The notes: generated from the sequence alone by a model not told the origin. 26,548 nt of DNA from RGIG1918 sp964570895 (GCA_964570895.1 CAZMZD010000018.1:1-26548), one strand, 5' to 3'. Positions 5,936 to 14,057 are shown, numbered from the stretch's first letter. Made by a program: numbers and translations.

Positions 5936-8524
5936 TTGAAAAAATTTTTTATTTCAATATTTATTTTTTCAATAGTAGTGCAACAAGTGTTAGCACATGG
6001 CAAAGAGTTCAAAAATATGCTTGTTGACCTCGAGATTGCTCGCGCCGGCGAAGAAACCTACAAAGTTAATTTAAAAACCGAAATTCCTTATCCTGACGAA
6101 ATAAAAATCGTTAAAAAATCTGATTATAACTACTATATTTTGCTTGCGGAAACTTATAGTTTAGTTAAAACCACAAAATCCTCAGGTGTTATAAAATCAA
6201 TAAAAGTGGACACTTACCCTTATGCGGAACAAAATTTTGAAAACGGTTTTACAAAAGTGACTTTTAACACCACGCGCCCTGTTGATTTTGTTGTGAGCTT
6301 AAGCGCAAACAAAGCTTCTAAATTCCCTGTGATGGATTTAGTTCGCCTTGCTCGTCTTGATAATTTATACAAAGAAAATAATTTTGATTACCTAAACCCA
6401 AAGTATAAAGTAGCTGTGGCGGCGCCTCCTGTTAAAACTCAAGTTGCGCAAGAAAAGCAACAAGCGGTAAAACAAGCTGAAAAACCTGTTGTAAAAACGG
6501 CTCAAAAAGAAGCAAAACCTGCGGTTAAGCCTGTACAAAAAGAGGTGCAACCTGCGGTTAAGCAAGCGCCAACAACAAAAGTCGCTCAACAATCTGCGCC
6601 AAAATCACCTGTTACCACTAAACCTGTGATTGCGCAAAAACCTGTCGCTACACAAAAAACAACAGTTGCGCAAAAATCAGTTGATATTCAAAAACAAGCG
6701 CAAAGCGTGAAAGTTGCTCAAGCGCAAAAAACTGCTGATGTGAAAAAACAAGCCACAACTCAAAAACCAACTGTTGCACAAAAACCTGAAGCAAATGTAA
6801 AAGTTGCTCAAGCTCAAAAGCCTGCAACTTCGCCAATTGTTGCAAAAAAAGAAGTGCAAAAGGCACCCGCAAAACCTGCAAGTTCAGCAAAAGAACAATC
6901 AAAACAAGTTAAAGAAGCAGCTATGCCTGAAGCTAAAAAGGCAGAACAAACTAAACAGCCTCAAGCTCAAAAACAAGAGCAAACAGCAAAAGCTAACAAA
7001 GCTCCTGTGGAAACAGTTGAAGTTCAAACTCCAAAAGAAATTCCGCAAGAAGCTGATATTAGCGAAGATAAAGCACCTCAAAATATTGAACTTGAACCGA
7101 TTGAAAAAATTGATGAAGAGTCTGTTCAACATGATTTCAAAACATTGCTTTTATCTTTCTTGATTGGAAACAAAATAAGCATTCTGGTGGGCTTAATTCT
7201 ATTGTTTGCCCTCTCTGCGCTCTATAATATGAAGAAAAAATCTGCACATAATGCGCCTGTGCCTACGGTTGAAGGTAGTACAGATGAAGCTCAAACAACT
7301 GAAAGCTTTGAAAATGTTTTAAGCGAAGAAACTCAAGCGCCAACGCAAGAAGAACAAATGCAGTCGCAAAATGAAGAAGCAAAACAAGAAGTGAGTCTTG
7401 AAAAAATTGAGCCACAAGAAGAAATTTCAGAAACAGAAGAAGTAATTGTTGAAGAGCCTGTGGCGCAAGAAGAACAAGAAGAAGTGTTAGCGCAAGAAAA
7501 TGAAGATGTAGAAACAGCGCAACAAACACAAACCGAAGAAACAATGCAAACTGAGGAAATTGCACAAATTAGCAATCGCGAAGCAGAGCAAATAAATTCT
7601 GTTGAAAAAGCTGAATTTGAAGCGCTCGAGCAAAATATTCAAGAAATTTCTCAAGAAGATATTGAAGAAGAAATTGAGCAAGAAATTCAACAAGAAATTG
7701 AAAATGAAAATATGGAACTTATAGAAACAACTCAAGAGCCTGATGATAATCTTGAAGTTGCCGAAATTAAAGCAGAGATAGTTTCTGCAATGGATGGTGC
7801 TTTAAATCCTCCTTCAAGCCCTGTTTTAACTTCTGCTGAAGAAGAAGTTATTGAAATTCAAAAGGCCGAAAACCTGTCTGTTCATAATCTCGATATAATA
7901 AACAGGCAAGCGCCTTCCGGAAATTATGACGACGATTTAATTGAACTTGATGATATTAAAGATGAAATAGCTGAAATTAAAAATAATTTGGCCTCTAACG
8001 AGCAAGAAGCGCAAAATCAAGCTCAAAAAGAAGTTGAAGCAGATATTTCTCAAATTGTGCGCAATGAAAAACCGCAAACAGAACAAGTTGTGGCAAGTGT
8101 TGAAATTCCAAAACAAAATCAACAAAGAGTTTCAAAACCATCAATTGAAATTAAACGTAAGCCTGAATTGAAACCTGCAGTTCAACGCACTGTCCAACAA
8201 CCAACACCAAAACCGGCCCCAATTAAAAAAGCGCCTGTTAAAAAAGCGCCGGTTGCAAGAATTTTATGCAAAACTCCAATTGAAAATGATAGAGGGCTTT
8301 ATTTGGCTGATTATGCAGGAAATAAGGCGCTTGTGGGCTATGTAAATAATAATGTTTTTGTTCTTTATAATTTCAAAAAGACAAAAATTATGAACAACGA
8401 AATTATTTTCCGGCTTTCAGAAGCAAAACCAAGAGAAGATTTATATTATGTAATGGTGGATAACAAGAAATTTTTAATCAAATCTGAACAATACAGAATG
8501 TCTTTAATGCAAAAAATTTCTTAA
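5936..8524 (+). CDS. Large single-pass envelope protein, AMIN-like plus FimV/HubP-like architecture
   Basis: The function is unknown. From TTG 5936 the product is 862 aa and opens with a classic signal peptide (MKKFFISIFIFSIVVQQVLA). GGTAAGG lies 5 bases upstream. A start at ATG 5909 would add nine residues but lies on the predicted -10. Order of parts, numbered from 5909: signal/anchor to about 30; a beta-rich AMIN-like domain at about 30-145; a basic stalk rich in Lys, Gln, Ala, Pro and Val at about 165-375, with repeats such as KVAQAQK; one membrane helix at about 422-440 followed by KKK; a very acidic Glu/Gln-rich region at about 460-700; and a folded C-terminal domain at about 784-871 (begins ARILCKTP, contains GLYLADYAGNKALVGYV). 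This periplasmic domain, stalk, helix and acidic cytoplasmic tail resemble FimV/TspA/HubP polar proteins in plan, not in clear sequence. It sits directly upstream of the flagellar operon. Confidence 0.8.
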   Translation: MKKFFISIFIFSIVVQQVLAHGKEFKNMLVDLEIARAGEETYKVNLKTEIPYPDEIKIVKKSDYNYYILLAETYSLVKTTKSSGVIKSIKVDTYPYAEQNFENGFTKVTFNTTRPVDFVVSLSANKASKFPVMDLVRLARLDNLYKENNFDYLNPKYKVAVAAPPVKTQVAQEKQQAVKQAEKPVVKTAQKEAKPAVKPVQKEVQPAVKQAPTTKVAQQSAPKSPVTTKPVIAQKPVATQKTTVAQKSVDIQKQAQSVKVAQAQKTADVKKQATTQKPTVAQKPEANVKVAQAQKPATSPIVAKKEVQKAPAKPASSAKEQSKQVKEAAMPEAKKAEQTKQPQAQKQEQTAKANKAPVETVEVQTPKEIPQEADISEDKAPQNIELEPIEKIDEESVQHDFKTLLLSFLIGNKISILVGLILLFALSALYNMKKKSAHNAPVPTVEGSTDEAQTTESFENVLSEETQAPTQEEQMQSQNEEAKQEVSLEKIEPQEEISETEEVIVEEPVAQEEQEEVLAQENEDVETAQQTQTEETMQTEEIAQISNREAEQINSVEKAEFEALEQNIQEISQEDIEEEIEQEIQQEIENENMELIETTQEPDDNLEVAEIKAEIVSAMDGALNPPSSPVLTSAEEEVIEIQKAENLSVHNLDIINRQAPSGNYDDDLIELDDIKDEIAEIKNNLASNEQEAQNQAQKEVEADISQIVRNEKPQTEQVVASVEIPKQNQQRVSKPSIEIKRKPELKPAVQRTVQQPTPKPAPIKKAPVKKAPVARILCKTPIENDRGLYLADYAGNKALVGYVNNNVFVLYNFKKTKIMNNEIIFRLSEAKPREDLYYVMVDNKKFLIKSEQYRMSLMQKIS

Positions 8525-8599
8525 TTTATTAATCCATAGATTTATTTTTAGACACGCACAAAATCAACCTTTGGGTCGATGTTGCAACGTAGTGTTTTA

Positions 8600-8652
8600 G
8601 GTTAAATTATTAGTGTGCAGGAAGTATAAACTGCATAAATGAGGTAGGTATA
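8600..8652 (+). promoter_or_regulatory. Putative leader and promoter of the flagellar operon
   Basis: The 128-bp gap before the transglycosylase holds TATAAA (8625-8630) with TTAAAT 17 bp upstream (8602-8607), a modest promoter. The spacing TAAA-N15-...ATAA also loosely resembles a flagellar sigma-28 site, but only 4 of 8 bases of its -10 agree. A perfect 8-bp palindrome GTTGCAAC lies just upstream at 8581-8588. GAGGTAGG (8641-8648) is a good ribosome-binding site for ATG 8653. Confidence 0.35.
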
Positions 8653-9261
8653 ATGCAAATAGCAGGGGAGATGATTTCATCTCTAGACTTTACGTTAAGA
8701 CGTATAAACTCTATTGAACAAGGTTTCAATAGTCTTTTTCCTGCTCAAAAAACCGAAAACGTTGCCACTTCAAAAGAAGCTCAAGAATTTAAAGAAATTT
8801 TAGACAAAACATCAACTACAACAACCACCTCAAAACAAACAAATGTGGCAAATGCTCAACCTATCTCGCGCGAAGGCATAGAAGATTTAATTGAAAAATA
8901 TGCCGATAAAAATGACCTTGATGTTGATTTTGTAAGAGCTGTGATTAAGCAAGAAAGCGGTTTTAACCCTAAAGCAACCTCAAAAGCTGGCGCTATGGGT
9001 TTAATGCAGCTTATGCCAAGCACTGCTCGCGGTTTAGGTGTTAGAGATGCCTATAATCCGGAAGAAAACATTATGGGCGGAACAAAATATTTAAAATCTT
9101 TGATGACAAAATTTGACGGAAACCCTGAACTTGCGCTTGCTGCATACAATGCAGGTCCTTACACCGTGCAAAAATATAACGGCATTCCGCCATATTCTGA
9201 AACACAAAGATACGTAAAAAATGTTATGGCAAATTGGGAGAACTTGAAAAATGATAACTAG
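8653..9261 (+). CDS. Lytic transglycosylase (SLT domain), probably flagellar
   Basis: It cleaves peptidoglycan glycan strands, leaving 1,6-anhydro ends. The C-terminal two thirds is an SLT/Goose-lysozyme-like domain with the catalytic Glu101 in KQESGFNP, GLMQLMPSTA at 116-125 and AYNAGP at 164-169. The first 70 residues are polar and Thr/Lys/Gln-rich with no signal peptide, as expected for a protein exported by the flagellar type III apparatus (inference). It is the first gene of the flagellar run and overlaps flgF by 11 bp. The FlgJ of this operon lacks its hydrolase domain, so this enzyme probably opens the wall for the rod, as separate SLT partners do in other bacteria. Length 202 aa. Confidence 0.88.
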   Translation: MQIAGEMISSLDFTLRRINSIEQGFNSLFPAQKTENVATSKEAQEFKEILDKTSTTTTTSKQTNVANAQPISREGIEDLIEKYADKNDLDVDFVRAVIKQESGFNPKATSKAGAMGLMQLMPSTARGLGVRDAYNPEENIMGGTKYLKSLMTKFDGNPELALAAYNAGPYTVQKYNGIPPYSETQRYVKNVMANWENLKNDN

Positions 9262-10114
9262 AGGACTTGAATCTGCCACAAATGGTATGAAAGCTTTAAT
9301 TGATTATCAAGATGTTGTTGCAAATAACATCGCGAATATAAATACAACGAGTTTTAAAAGAACAAACATTGCATTCAAAAATGTTATGGATATGGTGATT
9401 GCAGATAAATCAGATATGAGGTCGCCTTCTGCGCCTGCGCGTGAACTTGGTGTTTTATCGGCAGGGGCTATGACAGATAGGACATATCTTGATTTTTCTC
9501 AAGGTACGCTTATGCAAACGGGCAAATCGCTCGATATTGCGATTGAAGGAAAAGGATTTTTCAAAATTCAAGAGCAAAATAAAATCAATGAACCCGCAAG
9601 CGAACAAAACACATATTATTCAAGAAACGGCAGTTTCCATCTAACGCAAGATTATTATCTTGTGAACAATTTGGGCGATTATGTTCTTGACGACCAAAAC
9701 AGAAGAATAAGAATTGTTCGTGACCCTGAAGACCCTGAAAACAGCATTGATAACAGGGTTGATGTGAATAAAGACATTACAATTTCAGAAACGGGAACAA
9801 TAAATGTTACAAACCCTGATTATCAAAGAGTTTTGCAAACAATTCAAATTATTGATTTCGACAATATGGAAAATGTTGCCCCTATCGGGGATAGCAGATA
9901 TAGAGTTATTGAAGGTACAGATGCCGGAATGTATCGTAAAACAAGAGGTTTTGCGCTAAACCAAGGTTCGCTTGAAGGTGCGAATGTGAACACAGTGCAT
10001 GAAATGATACATTCAATCAGTATTTCAAGAGCTTATGAAACACTTGCCACAATGGTAAGAACACAAGGAGAAAGCTTATCGACAGCGATTGAGCTTGGAA
10101 AGATAAAAGGATAA
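9251..10114 (+). CDS. flgF: Flagellar basal-body rod protein FlgF
   Basis: This is a proximal-rod subunit, exported through the flagellar type III system. The N-terminus has the rod/hook family signature (VANNIANINTTSFKRT), and the C-terminus ends in the matching heptad region (EGANVNTVHEMIHSISISR... and a final TAIELGKIKG). The middle carries the LDIAIEGKGFFKI motif of the FlgE/F/G core. At 287 aa it is somewhat longer than E. coli FlgF. It precedes flgG, with which it shares the same fold. The assignment to FlgF rather than a second FlgG rests on gene order and the more divergent sequence. It overlaps the transglycosylase gene by 11 bp; GGGAG lies about 10 bases before the ATG. Confidence 0.88.
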   Translation: MITRGLESATNGMKALIDYQDVVANNIANINTTSFKRTNIAFKNVMDMVIADKSDMRSPSAPARELGVLSAGAMTDRTYLDFSQGTLMQTGKSLDIAIEGKGFFKIQEQNKINEPASEQNTYYSRNGSFHLTQDYYLVNNLGDYVLDDQNRRIRIVRDPEDPENSIDNRVDVNKDITISETGTINVTNPDYQRVLQTIQIIDFDNMENVAPIGDSRYRVIEGTDAGMYRKTRGFALNQGSLEGANVNTVHEMIHSISISRAYETLATMVRTQGESLSTAIELGKIKG

Positions 10115-10132
10115 TAGAAAAAGGATGACAAT

Positions 10133-10918
10133 ATGCTAAGATCTCTTTCAGTTGGCGCAACAGGCATGATTGCACAACAAAACAATTTAGACATCATTGC
10201 AAACAACGTAGCGAACATCAACACAAACGGTTATAAAAAAGTTCGTGCAGAGTTCCAAGATTTGATTTATCAACAACACAGAACCCCGGGGGCGCAAGTG
10301 GGGCAAGGTACTTTTGTTCCTGTGGGTGTTGAATACGGGCTTGGTGTTAGAACTGCGGCAACAACCAGAATTTTTGAATCAGGTGTTATGAACTCAACAG
10401 GCAGAGATTTAGACATCGCAATTGAAGGCGATGGATTTTTGCAAATCACTCTTGATGACGGTACGGTTGCATACACAAGAGATGGCGCACTTAAAATGGA
10501 CGCAAATGGTTTGCTTGTAACAAGCGAAGGCTATCAAACGCAGCCACCTATTCAAATTCCAACAAACACTTCAAAAATAAACATTTCAACAGACGGTAAC
10601 GTATATGTAACAATCGGTTCTCAAACAGAGCAAACACCGGCCGGGCAGCTTCAATTGGTTAAATTCCAAAACAATTCAGGGCTTCTTGCAATAGGGCACA
10701 ATTTATACAAAGAAACTCCAGGGTCAGGCACTCCTGTTCCGGGTATCCCTGGGCAAGACGGTTACGGCACAATTCAACAAGGTTTCCTTGAAGGCTCTAA
10801 CGTACAAACTGTTGAAGAATTAGTTAACTTGATTAAAGCAGAACGCGCTTTTGAAAGTAACTCAAAAGTCATAACTTCAGCTTCAAGCATACTTGAACAA
10901 ACTAACAGGATACAATAA
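10133..10918 (+). CDS. flgG: Flagellar distal rod protein FlgG
   Basis: FlgG forms the distal rod that crosses the periplasm inside the P and L rings. The sequence is strongly family-like: N-terminal MLRSLSVGATGMIAQQ and IIANNVANINTNGYKK, the conserved region after it (RAEFQDLIYQQ, a FlgG hallmark), then LDIAIEGDGFLQI, and a C-terminal LEGSNVQTVEELVNLI followed by an amphipathic helix (ERAFESNSKVI). The length of 261 aa matches the E. coli protein. AAGGATGACAAT stands directly before the ATG; nearly the same string precedes flgI. The stop overlaps the next start as TAATG. Confidence 0.96.
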   Translation: MLRSLSVGATGMIAQQNNLDIIANNVANINTNGYKKVRAEFQDLIYQQHRTPGAQVGQGTFVPVGVEYGLGVRTAATTRIFESGVMNSTGRDLDIAIEGDGFLQITLDDGTVAYTRDGALKMDANGLLVTSEGYQTQPPIQIPTNTSKINISTDGNVYVTIGSQTEQTPAGQLQLVKFQNNSGLLAIGHNLYKETPGSGTPVPGIPGQDGYGTIQQGFLEGSNVQTVEELVNLIKAERAFESNSKVITSASSILEQTNRIQ

Positions 10919-11649
10919 TGCATAAATTAATGAGGATATTTTTAATAGTCATGATTTTGGGTATTGCACTTGGTGCCCAAGCTCGTGTTGTTCAAAAATC
11001 TGAACTCATTGATATTGTTGAAAAAATTGTATATGACCAAACAGCAGAGCAAATGGCAAAATATAATGTTGATAAAATTGATGTCAAAGTTATGAACATG
11101 CCGCTTGAAACGCTCAACGCGCCGGATGGTTCTAAAATAAAAGTTAAAGTCGTTTCTAATTTTGATAGATTTTTAACTTATGACATTAAAAAAGTGATGG
11201 TGATTGACGACACCACAGGAAAAGTTATTAAAACAATTCCGACGAATGTCAGAACATTGGTTTATAAAAATGTTTTAGTTTCGACAGATAGAATTGCAAT
11301 TTTTGCACCAATCAATTTGTCGAACACAAAAGTTGAAAATTTAGAAGTTGGAAGCGTTATTGAAAATGTGATGGATAAAATTGATTTAAATGCTCCGCTT
11401 GTTGCGCTTCGCCCTATTATGCTCGGCAAAATGGTGCTTAAAACATCGGTTAGAAAAAAACCTGATGTAGCGAAATTGGAAGCGGTTAAAATCAGTTTTG
11501 TTCAAGATAACAGAATAAGTATTGAAGTGGACGGAGTGGCGGAAGCAGAAGGAAATATCGGGGACACAATCTTAGTTAAAAACACAAGGTTTAATAAAAT
11601 CCACACTGCTTTAATCACCGGAAAAAATAGAGTAGAGGTTAAATTATGA
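10918..11649 (+). CDS. flgA: Flagellar P-ring assembly chaperone FlgA
   Basis: FlgA is a periplasmic chaperone that helps FlgI polymerise into the P-ring. The protein has a signal peptide (cleavage about GAQA-RV, residue 22), an alpha/beta N-terminal part, and a C-terminal SAF-like region. That region has the recognisable V.ALRPIMLGKMVLKTSVRKKPDVAKLEAV stretch in which family members have a conserved (R/K)P(I/L) segment, and ends with GNIGDTILVKNTRFNKIHTALITG. At 243 aa it is within family range. AGGA eight bases upstream supports ATG 10918. It overlaps flgG (TAATG) and flgH (ATGA), so the three are translationally coupled. Confidence 0.88.
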   Translation: MHKLMRIFLIVMILGIALGAQARVVQKSELIDIVEKIVYDQTAEQMAKYNVDKIDVKVMNMPLETLNAPDGSKIKVKVVSNFDRFLTYDIKKVMVIDDTTGKVIKTIPTNVRTLVYKNVLVSTDRIAIFAPINLSNTKVENLEVGSVIENVMDKIDLNAPLVALRPIMLGKMVLKTSVRKKPDVAKLEAVKISFVQDNRISIEVDGVAEAEGNIGDTILVKNTRFNKIHTALITGKNRVEVKL

Positions 11650-12257
11650 AAAGATACCTATTAATTTTAAGTTTAATATTATGTGCAGCTCTGCCTGTGA
11701 GCGCTGAAAGTCTTTTCACATTGAATGCATCGCATGCAAATTATGTTGAATCAAGACCTTTATATGGCACCGTTCGTGCTCGAAATGTTGGCGATTTGAT
11801 GACAATTATTTTGGAAGAAACACCAACTTTTCAAGATTCAGGCACATATAAAACTGAAAAAGAATCAAGCATTGTAGATAATATCACACAAGCTTTTAAT
11901 TCTCTTTTCAAAACACATTGGACACCTCACTTCGATGGCGCAAACGGGAGCATTTCGGTTGATAGCGGAACTTCAACAAAAAGACAAATGACATTTAAAG
12001 ACTCTGTTGCGGTTCAAGTTGTGCAAGTTATGCCAAACGGCAATCTTTTAGTTCAAGGCAAAAAAACTTTGCTTAACCAAAATGAAAGAGTTGACCTTTT
12101 AATTAGCGGAATAGTTGACCCAAGATGGGTAAACCAAGCGGGAGAAATTGAATCAACAAGGGTTGCTAATCTTCAATTCGCTCTAAACGGCGCAGGCACA
12201 GTAACAAGAGGACAAAACGAAGGCATTATAAACAAATTTATTAGAATGATATTCTAA
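11646..12257 (+). CDS. flgH: Flagellar L-ring protein FlgH
   Basis: FlgH forms the ring in the outer membrane through which the rod passes, so its presence shows a diderm envelope. Family features are GDLMTIILEE near residue 50, the VAVQVVQVMPNGNLLVQGKK segment, and IVDPRWVNQAGEIESTRVANLQF near the C-terminus, ending as usual in a basic-hydrophobic tail. The length is 203 aa. Most FlgH proteins are lipoproteins with a clear lipobox. Here the only Cys near the N-terminus (Cys13 in SLILCAALP) has Leu at -1, a poor lipobox, while PVSA-ES looks like a signal peptidase I site. It overlaps flgA by 4 bp (ATGA). Confidence 0.93.
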   Translation: MKRYLLILSLILCAALPVSAESLFTLNASHANYVESRPLYGTVRARNVGDLMTIILEETPTFQDSGTYKTEKESSIVDNITQAFNSLFKTHWTPHFDGANGSISVDSGTSTKRQMTFKDSVAVQVVQVMPNGNLLVQGKKTLLNQNERVDLLISGIVDPRWVNQAGEIESTRVANLQFALNGAGTVTRGQNEGIINKFIRMIF

Positions 12258-12283
12258 AGGCTAACTTAACAAGGATGACAATT

Positions 12284-13402
12284 ATGAAAAAAATATTGAC
12301 GGCAATTTTATTAATCGCAATGGCTATCTCGCAAACAAGCGCGGTGAACGCGATTGTGGACACTGCACACAGGGCACGAATTAAAGATTTAGTTCATGTT
12401 AAAGGGGTGCGTGATAACCAAGTGGTCGGCTATGGTATTGTAGTTGGTCTGCAAAACACAGGTGACAACTCTCGTCACACGCAAATGACAGCGCAACAAA
12501 TGCTTATGAGCTTAGGTACGGTAATTGACCAAGCAAACTACATTCAAAAAGGTGCAGCGGCAGCAGTTATTGTAACAGCAACTATTCCGCCTTTTGCAAA
12601 AAATGGCGATAGAGTGGATGTTACAGTTTCTGCAATGGCAGATGCTAAAAGCTTAAGGGGCGGTGTTCTTGTTCAAACACAACTTCGCGCGCCAAACGGT
12701 GAAATTGTCGCAGTTGCGCAAGGTCCTCTTTCTTTAGGCGGCGGCGCAGGCGGCGCAGCAGGCGGCTCAAGCACAAGAAGCGGTGTTTCAACAACAGCAA
12801 GAGTTCCGGGCGGTGCAATCATTGAAAGAGATATCATGACAGAAATTGGGGATGAAACCTCGCTCACTCTTCTTTTAGATAAAGCTGACTACACAGAAGC
12901 TTCTAAAATTGCAAAAGCAATTTCAGGCGCACTAACTCCTGCGAGAGCACTTGATGGTAGCGCAATTGAAGTTGCTATTCCTGCAAAATTTTTAAATAAC
13001 AGAATTGAATTTTTATCAATTTTAGAAAATATGGAAGTGACAATTCCTGAAGACAAGGCAAAAATCGTGATTAACGAAAGAACAGGAACGGTCGTAATCG
13101 GCGCGAATGTTAAACTTGCTCCTGCGGCAATCGCGCACGGCGGAATTACAGTCACAATCAGGGCAAGAAACGATGTTTCGCAACCTAACGCTTTTGGAAG
13201 AGGCGAAACAGCGCGCGTGACAAATGCTGACATACAAGTTAAAGAAGATAAAGCAAGCCTTGTTGAAATGAAGGCAAATTCAACTCTTGGGGAGCTTGTC
13301 GGTGCGCTTAACACAATTGGAGTTAAGCCAACAGACCTAATTGCAATTTTGCAAGCTTTGAAATCATCAGGCAGTTTGAATGCGGATTTGGAGGTTATTT
13401 AA
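12284..13402 (+). CDS. flgI: Flagellar P-ring protein FlgI
   Basis: FlgI builds the P-ring in the peptidoglycan layer, after export by Sec with help from FlgA. After a signal peptide (MKKILTAILLIAMAISQTSA) come the highly conserved ARIKDLVHVKGVRDNQVVGYG and GLQNTGDNS segments, then IPPFAKNGDRVDVTVSAMAD and LRGGVLVQTQLRAPNGE, and near the end STLGELVGALNTIGVKPTDL. The mature protein has the standard size. I place the start at 12284 (372 aa) rather than 12275, because AAGGATGACAATT stands before 12284, matching the element before flgG. A Gly/Ala/Ser-rich loop (GGGAGGAAGGSSTRSG) lies mid-protein. The stop overlaps the next start as TAATG. Confidence 0.95.
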   Translation: MKKILTAILLIAMAISQTSAVNAIVDTAHRARIKDLVHVKGVRDNQVVGYGIVVGLQNTGDNSRHTQMTAQQMLMSLGTVIDQANYIQKGAAAAVIVTATIPPFAKNGDRVDVTVSAMADAKSLRGGVLVQTQLRAPNGEIVAVAQGPLSLGGGAGGAAGGSSTRSGVSTTARVPGGAIIERDIMTEIGDETSLTLLLDKADYTEASKIAKAISGALTPARALDGSAIEVAIPAKFLNNRIEFLSILENMEVTIPEDKAKIVINERTGTVVIGANVKLAPAAIAHGGITVTIRARNDVSQPNAFGRGETARVTNADIQVKEDKASLVEMKANSTLGELVGALNTIGVKPTDLIAILQALKSSGSLNADLEVI

Positions 13403-13725
13403 TGACTGAATTTATTTCAAATTATCAAACACAATCTGCAAATATGGACCCTCTGAATAACATCAGAAGTACGAAGTTTAGCGGAAAAGCGCAACTTAAA
13501 AAAGTTTGCGAAGAATTTGAAGGTATTTTCGTTGCAAAAATGATGTCAACTTTAGATAAAACGGTAGACAAGGAAAATTCATTATTTCAAGAATCAAAAT
13601 ATGTGACAAACTTAAAATCCGTTATGTATTCGGATTTAGGGCGCCAAGTGGCAACAAGCCCGACTTCAAACATAGGGCTTGCAACTCAAATGTATAAACA
13701 ACTTGAAAAAACAGTAAGTGACTAA
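13402..13725 (+). CDS. flgJ: Rod-binding protein, FlgJ N-terminal domain only
   Basis: This corresponds to the N-terminal half of FlgJ, which caps the growing rod. Conserved points are KVCEEFEGIFVAKMMSTLDKT (family F(E)..F...ML..MR-type helix), SLFQESKYVTNLKSVMYSDLG (the E...Y..M.D.. segment) and IGLATQMYKQL near the end. At 107 aa the C-terminal glucosaminidase domain of enterobacterial FlgJ is absent. The SLT transglycosylase at the head of the same operon probably supplies the wall-cutting activity. The start overlaps the flgI stop (TAATG). Confidence 0.9.
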   Translation: MTEFISNYQTQSANMDPLNNIRSTKFSGKAQLKKVCEEFEGIFVAKMMSTLDKTVDKENSLFQESKYVTNLKSVMYSDLGRQVATSPTSNIGLATQMYKQLEKTVSD

Positions 13726-13733
13726 GAGGAAAT

Positions 13734-14048
13734 ATGACAACATCAATTAATTCAAATCTAACATCGACAATAGCAAACAATATAAGCAGTTTAAGGCTGT
13801 CCGGCGCTTCTCGAGCGCTCGCACGTGCTAATCGTCCGGTGCAAGAAATTGAAGCTGAAATTACAAATAATATTCAAAAGCAACAAGATGAAATTCAAGA
13901 AGAAAATATATTCAAAAGCAGATTTTCTACAAGCCAAATTCAAGAAATGAAAGAACTTTCACTAAGTTTTGGCGAAACTTTAACTGATGAAGATATTAAA
14001 TACGGAATTAAATATGGCAGAAGCGTTATCGCTGATTATTCTGTGTAA
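13734..14048 (+). CDS. 104-aa unknown protein in the flgM position
   Basis: I do not recognise this protein. It lies between flgJ and flgN, where many flagellar operons have the anti-sigma factor FlgM, and like FlgM it is small with a polar, Ser/Asn-rich N-terminus. The C-terminal sigma-28-binding pattern of FlgM (ExVxxLKxxIxxGxYxVDxxxIA) is not visible. Instead there is a predicted helix (QEIEAEITNNIQKQQDEIQEENIF) and a compact, probably conserved tail, LTDEDIKYGIKYGRSVIADYSV. GAGGAAAT upstream is a good ribosome-binding site, and spacing to both neighbours is 8-9 bp, so it is a real member of the operon. It may be a divergent FlgM or another secreted flagellar factor. Confidence 0.8.
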   Translation: MTTSINSNLTSTIANNISSLRLSGASRALARANRPVQEIEAEITNNIQKQQDEIQEENIFKSRFSTSQIQEMKELSLSFGETLTDEDIKYGIKYGRSVIADYSV

Positions 14049-14057
14049 GGAGCAATT

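Noticed and set aside
6804..7163. 119-codon Lys/Gln/Leu-rich open frame
   Set aside because: It is an alternate-frame reading of the low-complexity stalk of the large scaffold gene. Several minus-strand frames in 6392-7735 have the same cause.
8600..8652. Sigma-28 or sigma-54 promoter for the flagellar operon
   Set aside because: Only half of the sigma-28 -10 bases agree, and no GG-N10-GC element for sigma-54 is seen.
13734..14048. Confident call of FlgM
   Set aside because: The position fits, but the conserved sigma-28-binding residues are not visible, so the gene is left as unknown.
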